64,000 nucleotides of DNA from Hormiphora californensis (taxonomy: Eukaryota; Ctenophora; Tentaculata; Cydippida; Pleurobrachiidae), in NCBI GenBank assembly GCA_020137815.1, contig CM035355.1:6325097-6389096 (forward strand), in the 5' to 3' direction. The translations under genes and the position numbers were made by a program. Below the pieces are notes generated by a model. That model saw nothing but the letters and a program-made list of their open reading frames with translations. It had not been told where the DNA came from and did no database searches. The number at the start of each line of letters is the position of its first letter. Position 1 is the stretch's first letter. Positions 24,326-35,945 of this stretch are shown in pieces.

Positions 24326-25235
24326 ATGAGGAAAAAGCTGATTGTTGGTAACGTTTGCAAGGACATCATCTACTCTTGTGCCACCTACCCTGATGAGGAT
24401 AGTAAGGTGAAGGTAACGAACAGGACAATCCGATTGGGTGGTAATGCGGGTAATATTCTTCAAGTTATGCCACAGTTGTGCACCGACTACCCAAATGGTG
24501 AGGGTGTCTGTGGTTACGTGAAACTCGGTTCCTGTTCATACAGTCAGGAGGTTGCAGAATTCCTACGAGGAAAACTCGGTAATGGCACTCTTTACACCTC
24601 GGTCCAGGAGGGGGCGACCCTCCCAGAATCGGTAATAATTGCCTCAGAGGGCACTGGATCACGGACATGTCTCCACTACAGGGGGGACTGTGAAGATTTA
24701 ACATTGAAAGAGTTTCAACGAGACATAGATCCTGTTCAGTTTGGTTGGATCCATTTTGAGTTTAGGAGGAATTCTGAGGAGGTTGTTAAGATGATCAAGT
24801 TTGTTAGAGAGGTGAATCCACTTGCCCAGATATCTTTAGAGATAGAGAAGGTGAGAGAACACATGGATGAAGCGTTAGGGTTAGTTAACTGGGCCTATTG
24901 TCAGTAAAGACGTTTCGCGGGATCTTGGTTGTGAGACCCTAGAAGATGCTCTGGAGTTCCTAGCTACCCAAATTAGAATTACGGGATTATAGAAATGGTC
25001 TGGTAGGTGACCTGGGGTGATCAAGGAGCCTGGATTTATTGAGAGAGGAATCAGGGGACGGTGTCCTGTTGAGAAAATACCTGAGAGAGAAATAGTCGAT
25101 TCTATAGGGGCCGGTGATACTTTTACTGCGGTCTTTGTTAGTATGATGTCATGACGGCTTTACATGTGGCGGGGCAGTGGACAGTGCATGCTGGTTTGCT
25201 GGGAAAAAGCTTAAACAACATGGCTTTGAGGGACT
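24326..25235 (+). pseudogene. Ketohexokinase (pfkB family) intronless relic
   Basis: The first frame (ATG 24326 to stop at 24905) reads KKLIVGNVCKDIIYSCATYP, IRLGGNAGNILQVM, SGSRTCLHY and FGWIHFEFR, in the order seen in KHK. At about 24893-24900 the frame shifts and continues as IVSKDVSRDLGCETLEDALE. That frame holds stops at about 24990 and 25009, yet keeps the catalytic motif DSIGAGDTFTA near 25107. A further shift gives WFAGKKLKQHGFEG to about 25235. Animal KHK genes normally have introns; this copy has none. I read it as a processed copy that has decayed. Upstream in-frame codons from 24056 belong to the MITE, not to KHK. Confidence 0.8.
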
Positions 25236-25560
25236 TTTAAATAGATAATTTTATGGCCTCAGGTCTGGTAAATTTTACCTTTTCGTGATTATTATTGTTT
25301 CATGTTGTTTTTGCCCGACAAATATATTGCATTTAAAAATTAATTTTTGTTAAAGAGTTTAGAGATTTTATAAACACGAGAAAAATTAGTTCAGTTAATC
25401 ATTTGTTTAGTAACTTTGCAAAGTTACAGCAGTCATAACTCTAACTTAAACAGTTTGTTAAACTAAAGAAACACAATTATTTCACTGGTGATCATATTTC
25501 ATAAGTTTCTAAATCTAAATCTAACATCCTTACATTCAGCACCCCCAATGGTATTACGAA
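25236..25560. other. AT-rich spacer
   Basis: Nothing gene-like is seen between the KHK relic and SAYSD1. The SAYSD1 promoter is presumably here. Confidence 0.5.
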
Positions 25561-25974
25561 ATGGCAAGTGATTCCTCCGAATCAGACTGTCCTGATCATT
25601 TGAAGCAATACCGAGCATACAAAAAGAAACAACAACTGAAACGCTCCGCAAAACTAAAACAATCCTCTGCCACTCCTGATCCTAACCCTCCAACGTCCCT
25701 GCTAGACCATCCTCTCACATTTCTACTTCTAAAACTCGTTATTTGGGTATGTGGTCTATTGTTCTTTGCACATCACGAGTTTGGGAGTGTCTACTTTCTT
25801 GCCTCGATACCCGTCGCGGTGTGGTTCAGTATGGAGGAATGGAAGAGGGGTCCGGGGGAACTGAGCGCTTATAGTGTGTTTAATAAAAATATGGAGCGAT
25901 TGGATGGGCAGTTCACATCGGAACAATGGGAGAAGGAGCTGAGGTATGGGGCTGCATCACTTCAACAATCATAG
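25561..25974 (+). CDS. SAYSD1: SAYSvFN domain-containing protein
   Basis: A single 137-codon exon. It has a charged N-terminus, a hydrophobic hairpin at about residues 55-90 (LLKLVIWVCGLLFF ... YFLASIPVAVWF), then the diagnostic SAYSVFN motif and SEQWEKELRYG near the end, closely matching vertebrate SAYSD1. The family member is an ER membrane protein linked to UFM1 and stalled-ribosome handling. The start is the first ATG of the frame, before an acidic MASDSSESD. AATAAA follows at about 26071. The last 11 codons and stop are duplicated downstream. Confidence 0.9.
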   Translation: MASDSSESDCPDHLKQYRAYKKKQQLKRSAKLKQSSATPDPNPPTSLLDHPLTFLLLKLVIWVCGLLFFAHHEFGSVYFLASIPVAVWFSMEEWKRGPGELSAYSVFNKNMERLDGQFTSEQWEKELRYGAASLQQS

Positions 25975-26017
25975 GAGTTAGAGGTATGGGGCTGCTTCAC
26001 TTCAACAATCATAGGAG
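25938..26017. repeat. Tandem duplication of the SAYSD1 3' end
   Basis: About 40 bp including GAGGTATGGGGCTGC, the final codons and the TAG recurs immediately after the stop with one substitution (CATCA/CTTCA). The second copy lies in the 3' UTR. Confidence 0.85.
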
Positions 26018-26295
26018 TTTGAATATTTCTAACCTAAGTGTCCAATGTACACTGTATAACAGAGGGGTTAAATAAATCAAAACAATATATTGCATAGTGA
26101 GTTGAAATATATTACGGGGTGTTCTTTTCCTCCAGTTTAGTTTCGGGTTGTGTTGTGTAACATTTTCATTTTGTTTTATCTGTTTTGTGAGTTTTGTGAA
26201 TTCCTATTTTAATCCAACCTTAATTTCTCTGCTCAAATGAAGATCTATGAACTAAACTCCCCCTCTCTGTATAGCAGCTGATGACATAGAACTGA

Positions 26296-28816
26296 ATCAC
26301 GTTGGAACACCTTGTACTCGGCAAAAACAATGTCCTCCTCCATGATCCAACTATTAGTGGGTCAGCTGGATACCTCTCCCTAACATCATACCCCCACGGC
26401 CTCCAACTGGGCTGGTCAGATGACTCTGGAAGCAAGGTGTCAGTGGTGTTAGAGTGGGTGAAGAGTGTGAAGAGTGTGAATGTTAGCAAGCAGATATTTG
26501 TAACTAATCACAACTTGGAGAGAAAGGTGAGTTTAGACGAGTTTTAGAGAAGAAAACTAAACTTATTTACTGAATATTTGGCTTGGTATCGAAGACACCT
26601 CACACTCTTCGCGTGCCGGCAAGGGAGGGGTAACTTCGTTACCAAATATTTGGCTAGCAAACAATCTACTTCAATCCTTGTTCTCTTCCTTCTCTTACCG
26701 TGCCTTGGGTTAGAATATAATTACAACCGAATTCCAGGTTATTTCGTTTGAAAAGGGCGGCTACGAAGAGACGGTGGCGGCTCTTAAAAAATGGAGTAGA
26801 AAACAACGAGTTGAAATAGTTGAAACAGAAATAGGTTGGTGGTATATGTTTGGTTAACACTACTATTTTCTATCTCGCCCACTTTGTCTCATGATCGCGA
26901 ACTATTCATTACTATCCCGCTCCCTTCACTACCTATCTGTCCACCACTAACATATCACTATACAATCTCCTGCAGGTATGTTCCTGGTTCCCATGACTGA
27001 TATGATAATCTACCCAACTCTCTCCTTGTTGCTATGGCAACGATACCTCTCTAAGGAGGGCGTCATTCCAGGTACAGATTTATAGTGGGTCCTAAGGGTC
27101 ATGAATATGCTTTTAGGTCTTAGACTTTGGAGCGCACAGGCACTTCTCTTTAGCTCCTATAAAATGTAGAGAGACTTTTCTAGGTATGGATTACAATAAT
27201 TCCAGTCACTAACCACTAAACCCATTCTAGACGGTGTGAGCATGAGGAGGGTGGTATATGAGGGTGAGGTATCAGATGAGGCGAGGGGTGAGGTTTGGAG
27301 GGTATTGTTAAAACTACATCTGGAGCAGCATACCCACCGTCAGAGAAGCTATAGGAATACACTACTGACAGAGAAACACAGGTCGGTGTGGGAGCTTAGT
27401 GCTGGTTTCACTGTTTTCAATACTAGCTGAGCTATATTCCCCCTCCTTTAGATCTGGCGGTGAGAGAAAGAAGAATCATACGTTATTCTTCTTTCTCTCA
27501 CCGCCAGTTCTAAAAGAGGGGGAATATAGTGCTTATTCCACAATATCTGTGAATTCTATTGAAATGAAAACACTTTCAAAACAGGGACATAAAGCTCAAA
27601 GTGCCTACAGATGTTGAATCCAAGGAGTATGAAGCCTTCAAATGTGCCATGGTAGCTGTTGAAACTGATTGTAGAAGAACTGAATCCAGTAACCCACTAT
27701 TCTCAGGTTAGTACGACTTTTCCTTGGTAAGAACACGAGCAATTCGACCCCTTTCTATGGTGACTATAGAAGTGACAATTCCATTATATTGACCTCGAAC
27801 TTATCGTACCCCGTTAAAAAGCTCGGGCTGAAGAAAGATGAATTCGTCTGATAATCTCCCTCGATCTAGGTCCTGATAACCCAAACCAGGCGTGTCTGAA
27901 GCGACTACTAATCCATTACTATCTACACCGACCAGAGATTGGATATGTTCAGGGCATGTCCGACCTTCTCATTCCCCTTTTTACCGTCATCAGGTACGGA
28001 TAGAGAGGGAGAGAGGGGGTGGTACATAAATTATATACAGGGTACATCACACATTTAGAGCTGTCTAGTTCTAATTGAGCTAGAAAATTAATATACTAGA
28101 TCAAACCAGTATTCCAGTATACCTCTGCGTGACTTTACTAATCCTTACTATAACACCTAATTACTGCTCTACAGAGTTGAAAGTGAGATATTTTGGTGTT
28201 TTGATGCCATAATGAACCGTTCTGCGTTCAGTCAGGGAGAGAACTGTGATCTACACCATCAGCTTGCTTTCCTTCGTGAGGTAATCACTTTGATAATTAC
28301 TGAGGTACTAACAATTAGTGTCATAGCTGTCAGTGCGATACCTGACTTCGCTCCGCTTACTTCTGAGTGAAGCGCCCAAGAAATGAACAAAGGACAACCC
28401 TTTTTCAGGTAGTGGGATTGTTTTTACCGGACATCTACAACTACCTCAGTACAACAGGTGATGCCCTCACCCTCACTTGTTGCCATCGGTGGTTTCTTCT
28501 CTTCTTCAAAAGAGAGTTCTCCCTCCCCGATCTCCTTCCTCTCTGGGATACCCTTCTCTCAGCCCCATCACCCTTCTTTCAAGTATTCATCAGCGCCGCA
28601 ATGATCTCTCTCTACTTTCCATCCTTTCTCAAATCAAACTGTACCGCTACTGACTATACTGATGAGGATGCCAGGGTCTCGCGGGGAGGTTTGATGTTAG
28701 GTACAGTTATTAAAACTGCCAGGACCTTGTATAGGGATCTGTTGAACATGCCTGTTGTACCTTGTAGCCTGAGACCGCTGGTCGGTCAACAGGGTGTCGC
28801 GTGGCATGGTTACTAG
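26296..28816 (+). CDS. TBC1D16-like Rab GTPase-activating protein
   Basis: Eight exons: about 26296-26526, 26738-26834, 26976-27071, 27231-27381, 27585-27706, 27870-27993, 28175-28280 and 28409-28816. Phases agree throughout, giving about 440 residues. The N-terminal LGKNNVLLHDP and GYLSL match TBC1D16's KNNV segment. The TBC domain starts at RRVVYEGEVS and GEVWRVLL, carries the arginine-finger region VETDCRRTE and the glutamine finger YVQGMSDL, then HRWFLLFFKREF. The C-terminus VPCSLRPLV also fits TBC1D16. The family stimulates GTP hydrolysis on Rabs, TBC1D16 acting on Rab4A. It is shorter than the vertebrate protein, lacking most of the linker. The true first exon is unresolved: the frame has TGA at 26293 and no acceptor directly after it. 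Confidence 0.83.
27432..27528. repeat. 97-bp near-palindrome in a TBC1D16 intron
   Basis: Arms TATATTCCCCCTCCTTTA...GGCGGTGAGAGAAAG and their complement flank a ~6-base loop. A few mismatches occur midway in the arms. It looks like a solo hairpin element. Confidence 0.85.
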
Positions 28817-29012
28817 AATTCCAAGTTTTTAATTGCTTTGAGTGTAAAAAGGGTAAATGTAAATAATCATAATTGATGTGTGTGTAATATTAAATGTAGC
28901 ATGGGTTAAAATTGTATCACAAAAAGCGGTTTATAATCGTCTTAATTTAATTGGTGTTAATTTGAATTGGTGACAATATATATTCCCGTTATATCACTAC
29001 TCCCGTTGTACT

Positions 29013-30771
29013 CTAACCTCTGGATCCCCCTCTCCCCCAAAGTCCACCACAACCGTATACTGAGGCTTTACCCTGATCCTGAATGAGTACTTTAACTCTT
29101 GAGGCAGGGTTAACAGATGGAGTAGTTGGCATCGAGTGAATTGTATCTCCCCGGTCTAAGATAGAGCAGCATAGCAGAAGGGTCTTGTAAAACACATACA
29201 GCACGGTGAAAATGGTGTAAATTGCTGCGGGAAGGAAATTAAAAAACATGATGGTGTAATCTATGAACCTCATACATTCATCATCCAGCGGTTTTTGTAG
29301 AAGATACCCCTCGTCACTAACAAAAAGGCAGCTGTCTGGAATCTTATGACTCATCATTTGATACACAGGCACCAATAGCACGGAGTACCGTCCCAAAACT
29401 TGATAAGGCTGATACAATACTAAGGGACACCCATGCCATGAAGATCTTCTGTTTCTTACTTTTCTCAACGTGGGCTTTCAGATCGATCTCCTGAAGAAGA
29501 CTCCCATCCTCCTCTGTCATATTCTTCTTTCCTCTCTTTTTCTCTACCCTCTGTCTCTCATGGTCTATCTGTTCCGCAATGTAAGGTTATCTTTTAGTTT
29601 GATCATCTGCGATATGAGAGGCACCATTGACACAATAGCCGATATCACATTCCGGACAATAATCGTTCTATTTGGATGGGTCGACATGTACTTTTCAATC
29701 CAGAAATACTCCAAAAACAACTCCACACAGTCCTCTGTCATGTAGATTATGATAGAGACATAGAGATTACTGATAGCAGTGGGTGATAAAGCGACCATGG
29801 ACAAAGTAAAGTTCCCTTCTCTTCGTGGTGTTATGATCACATCCCAAAAGTTCCCGATTACCAGAATTAACAGTGGTGTTTTTAGTGCTCCAAGTGCTGA
29901 AAATCCAATCAGAGCATTGTTAACCAGGGGGTTTCTAGTTATACTAGAGTCGATCATCTCCCCTTGTTCCAGTTTAAAGAAGTATATTCCATCGAGTGCC
30001 ACATCTATCGTGTCCCATATTAGCGGTATTATGGGTACCACATAAACACTGAGCCTTATGATATAACTTTGCATTGACGCCGGTAACCATCTCATGACCA
30101 TGCGAGCCGGTTTACCGGTCTTTTGTTCTCGCTTCTGTTGAAGGAGTTGTTGTTTGTTGAAGTTCCTCCAGATGAGGGGAATACCGACCACAGTACAGAG
30201 AATTGAGAAGAAGGTGGGGAATGTGACACAGGCATAGCAAGCAACGGGTGTCAGGCGGGGTATCCACTGTTGGCGTATCCCACAGTACCTGCAGTAGAAA
30301 AGTGTAATTAGAATAGGAGTGTCAATAGAGTAGGGGAGGGGGCCGGGGGTGTCAGTAGAATATATGAGCCGGGTTGTACTGTCAAGTGTCAATAGAATAT
30401 GGGCTAAAAATATAATAGGGGGTCTCAGTAAAACAGGTGGTGTCAGTAGATTAGGGGGGGAGGGGATCAGACCAAACCAAAACACAAATCTTGCGATGCC
30501 TGAGATGATACATTGAGGCAGACTTAAAAGCTAGAGTTGTCAAAGCTGATATGATGAAGAGTAAGAGTCAAACTGCATGCCCTGTCAAGATCTGCAGTAG
30601 CTTGCAAAGTTTACACTTTTTACTGTCTCTACCACTACACACACAATATTCTATACACGCATTATACACAACTATACAGAGACTAACTTGTGAAATTACC
30701 CACATTTTGTTGAGATGACCGATCTGTGCACAAAAAGTACCATTACCACCATGTTCTGGGTTCATGGACAT
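29013..30771 (-). CDS. Unknown multipass membrane protein, reading frame interrupted
   Basis: Exon 1 (30771-30704, MSMNPEHGGNGTF) splices in phase to an exon from 30288 downward. That frame runs to 29565 with about five membrane segments, e.g. FFSILCTVVGIPLIW, VYVVPIIPLIWDTIDVALDG and LYVSIIIYMTEDC. Between about 29575 and 29366 the coding-like frame is a different one (KKNMTEEDGSLLQEIDLKAH, then IFMAWVSLSIVSALSSFG). Then the first frame resumes (MMSHKIPDSCLFVSDEGY, FIDYTIMFFNFLPAAIYTIF) to a stop at 29013. So there are two compensating shifts, or a small intron I cannot place. About 7 transmembrane helices in all. I recognise no family. Confidence 0.55.
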
Positions 30772-31029
30772 GTAGCTAAGCAACAAAGATCAAGGATTAT
30801 TAAAATATGTGGTCGGGGAGACTTTTTAGTGGTTGAGAGGGGGTATCTTAAATAGTATACACAAGACATGAACATAACATTTCTCTCAATAGACAAACAA
30901 GCTGCCTCTGAACAAGCATGTTGACTGTCAACAATCTTGTTAAAAGAGGCCCATGGAATGACAAGTTTTTACTTTTCCAATATGACGGGACACCACTGTT
31001 TTCCAATAAAATCAACTTTCTCTTTTAGG

Positions 31030-32498
31030 ATGTCCACTCTCATGGAGTACTCGGACCACATCCTTCATTTCCTCCTTACATTCGGGCTGATCCTACTTGG
31101 TCGAGCCTACATGGAACGGAGACGAGGTCGTGCTAAACAAGCTCAAAAACAGCCCACTATACCTGGTCTGAAACAACGGGATGAAGCTAGTGGTAATTTA
31201 GTGGACATTGGTCATGCTGGTAGTTTTCATCAGTTCCTATCTGATCTACACCACCAATATGGTGATATCGCTTCTTTCTGGTTTGGTCCAACCTACTGTG
31301 TCTCAATCTGTTCCCCTGAACTCTTTACACAGCACGGAAATGTATTCGATCGGCCGGCACTGTTCTTCAAATTATTCGTCCCGTTTATCGGTGAAAAATC
31401 ACTTCAGTACGCTAATGGAGAGGATGCTAGAGAGAAAAGAAAGGAGTACGACAGGTCAATGTCTCACCGGGCTGTATCTCAGTACATCCCGGATTTCATT
31501 ACAGCCAGCGAGGAAATATGTGGTGACATTGAGCGTGACATCGCTAACAACAAACCCACCCGATCAACAACCCTGATGCACCATTTTGCAATGAAATCTA
31601 GTCTTTGGACACTTTTTGGGCGCTCCAGTGCGGACCCGGCTCAGTTTATTGACTACTACAACGACTGCTGGGGCGAAATGGAGTCCCGTATGGGCGGGGA
31701 CATGCCCGAACCTGGCTCAGACAAGGAACGGACAGTTCACGGAAGCGCTGAATGGTGCCAAGGAGTTCGTTAGGGATGTGGTGAGGGGGCGTGATGAGGA
31801 CTGGGGACACAGAGGAGGAGAGATTTATTGATGTCTTGGTCCGGAATTCTGGTGATGACGAGGAGCTTTTGATTGCGGATGCGATAACTTATGTCGTGGG
31901 GAGTTCCCATACAACGGCAAACTCTCTCGCTTGGGCGGTTTACTATCTAGCCACACACCCTGATATCCAAACCCGAGCACGAGATGAGGTTGACATGGTT
32001 CTGGAGCAGGGAGGAGGAATGGTAACCAAGGAAACGATACCAAAACTCACTTACCTACGACAAGTTATAGATGAGACACTGAGATGTGCAGTCTTGGCAC
32101 CCTTCGCTGCCCGTGTATCTGATAATCCCACCGAAATGGCCGGTTTTGCTATCCCACCTGGGACTCCTGTGGTGCATGCCCTCGGAGTGGCCCAACAACA
32201 CCCAAAATACTTTCCCGATCCTCAAACATTCAACCCGGAACGATTCTCCCCCGAAGCGATCAAATCCCGTCCGGCAATGGCTTTTAAACCGTTTGGGTTC
32301 GCTGGAAAGAGAGTGTGTCCTGGGTACAGATTTGCGTATGTTGAGGCTAGTGTCTGTCTAGTTGAGATGTTGAGGAGGTATCACTGGGAGCTGGTGGATG
32401 GACATGGGGAGGTGGAGAGGGTGTATGGGCTGGTTACACACCCATCGATCGAGGTGATGGTTAACTTTACAAAGAGAGAGAGTAGTGATGTCAGGTAA
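31030..32498 (+). CDS. CYP20A1-like cytochrome P450, intronless, two frame breaks
   Basis: The ATG follows a polypyrimidine-AG (31021-31028). An N-terminal membrane anchor (HFLLTFGLILLGRAYM) leads to SGNLVDIGHAGSFHQFL and YGDIASFWFG, the signature start of CYP20A1. The frame shifts at about 31735 (to QFTEALNGAKEFVRDV) and again at about 31805 (to EEERFIDVLVRNSGDD). It then runs through the I-helix region, DETLRCAVLAP (ExxR is altered to ETLR), NPERF and the heme loop FGFAGKRVCPGYRFAY with its Cys ligand, to the stop at 32498. Vertebrate CYP20A1 has many introns; this has none. It may be a retrocopy, young pseudogene, or an intact gene with two sequence errors. Substrate is unknown for the family. 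Confidence 0.75.
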
Positions 32499-32758
32499 AT
32501 CCTCCAGTAGATGTGGCCAGATGAGTGACATGAGGGTTTGGGTAGATGTGTAGAACAATTGTATAGAGTTACATGTGTGTATAGTTTTAATAATCGGCAT
32601 TTGTTGGGCTCATATAGCACGGGTTTCATTGGTTTTATTGCCTTTTATGTAGGATTTTTAACACTTTTATAAACTAATCGATTTGTTTACAGTTCTCTTC
32701 TACCTCGCTAACCTAGTTTCTTATTCTTCTCTAGCAATGTCGATATTATGACGTCATT

Positions 32759-34109
32759 ATGATTTTCCTTCTCTCTGCGTTCCTTCCCCTTCTGGGCGTG
32801 GTAGCGGACCAAAAACAGCCGGACTACTCGGATGTTAGGCTGTACTGTAGAGATCTGCCTGTGGAACAGTATTACTGTGATACTAGGCTTCAAATAATGA
32901 AGTCTCTCGAGGTGAGTGGGGTCTAAGTATTTCAAGCAATACTTTTACACAGTTTTTAACAAACATATTTTATTGATTAAATTCCTTAAAGTTGCTTAAA
33001 TTGGATATCTTGAACTACAGTTTATTGGTGTCTCACCCCCCCCCCCCCCTTTCAGGCGTACCCAACATGTGAGAAGAAGAACTCACAGCCATGTTGCAGT
33101 ATGAACAGGACTATAACCACCTACTGCTATCCTAAGAAGGACGTTTGGTGTATTGGAGATGACCAAACTGATATTACGGTAATTGTTTTACACTCTGTTT
33201 CTATTATTGGAAAATTGTCTTATTGGAAAATTGTCTTGGGGTATGATACTTATTCGAAATATGATCTGAATTTTGCAGTACCTCCTAATTATGTATTTCC
33301 AGCAATGGTCAGGAGGACATGAAGCCTTTACAAAAGAAGAGCCTTGTCGGTACGTGACAGGATATGATTACCGTACTGCCCTTGTCCTTTCTGTATTCTT
33401 GGGAATGTTCGGTGCAGATCGATTCTATCTTGGGTAAGTTTGGTGATTTCAAAAAGGTTTTCAGTTTAATTTATATCTCTCGATTTTTAATCTCTGCACA
33501 GAACACCCTTGAGTCTTGACATAAACTTTTAACTTATAAAAATTAGTTCGCTTCGAATTTCGAAAACACTGATGAGTGTGTATCGTGGCACAAACATCGT
33601 TTCGGGCACAGTTTTGCGTGTTCGATGTCTGAGCGCGCACGTCATGCGGATTGTTTTTAGAGATCGTGGCGCGCTCACACTCAGACCGTGGGAAAATTTC
33701 ACCCGAAACAGGGAAATTAACTAAATTTACTGTCTTGCTCGACCCTGTCTCCCCGGGCCAAAACAAGGAAATAAGCTTAAATTGTTTTTGATATGGACAA
33801 CAATAACAGTGACCCAAATAATCCAAGCCCCGCTATTATAACGGTCACTGATCAGTGATCACATCCCGTTCCCACAGATACTACGCCATTGGCCTGCTGA
33901 AATTCTGTACCTTTGGTTTCTTTCTACTAGGACAATTGGTTGATATAATCCTCATTGCTACCCAGACAGTAGGGCCAGCTGACGGGTCGGACTACTTTAT
34001 TGGATTCTATGGGCCCATACTGAACCGAGTCCATATGGAAAACCACACTTTCTTTCAATACGGCACTTATTATTTCAAGAGTGACAGCTCATTTAGGGAT
34101 GAAATGTGA
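32759..34109 (+). CDS. TM2D1: TM2 domain-containing protein 1
   Basis: Four exons, 32759-32911, 33056-33178, 33303-33433 and 33878-34109, join in phase to 212 residues. A signal peptide (MIFLLSAFLPLLGVVA) precedes a Cys-rich lumenal part (LYCRDLPVEQYYC, CCSMNRTITTYCYP). The TM2 domain follows: ALVLSVFLGMFGADRFYLG, with the DRF motif, then AIGLLKFCTFGFFLLG and GPADGSDYFIGFYG. TM2D1 is known as a beta-amyloid-binding protein and TM2D proteins affect Notch signalling. Two upstream out-of-frame ATGs (32737, 32750) are short; the third is used because it opens the signal peptide. A CTAG acceptor-like site lies at 32731-32734. Confidence 0.9.
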
Positions 34110-34385
34110 AGGACGCTTAAATAATGTGATGTACTTTGCGGCAATGCCCGGACATAGCAACAGGGAGAGTTTGTTACTTTAAATAAGAGAACAACGACTG
34201 GCTTGAATTTACAGTTCCACTCAACTCTTCCATTCTTGCCATGGGACTGGCGATGAGACGCTAATGTGTGTTTGTCTGTTTTCTAATATATTGCTTTTAT
34301 TTTGGTACACCTATTACCCGATGATGCATGATTGATTTATATTATTTCTCAAGTCTCGACTCCCCTCCCTTCTGATACTGTAGTT

Positions 34386-35610
<1,225 letters not shown>

Positions 35611-35945
35611 TGGTGAATATTTACTGATTACTGATTAGTCTATCCCTTTCCCCCTCCCTTCCTCTCTCTTCCTTGCAGTAGTACAAGGGGAATCTTCAGA
35701 ATTCAGTAATCGATGTTATGAGTTATGTACGGGTTGAGAACTTAATTTGTTGTCAGATTTCTTCTATTTTTCGTTTCTGTTTATTGTTACTTCATTTTGA
35801 TTATAGTTTCCTTAACAATTCCATTTGATTAAATCCTTTTAACTTGTCTTACTAACCAGTTTTACCTTGTTTAGCTAGCCATGATGTAGTGTCGAAAAGC
35901 TAAAAACCTCAAAACATCTAAAATACCTACTCCTCATCTCCAATA
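35611..35945. other. Spacer between NUDT7-like and ECPAS genes
   Basis: AT-rich, no repeat or ORF of note. It should hold the ECPAS promoter. Confidence 0.5.
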
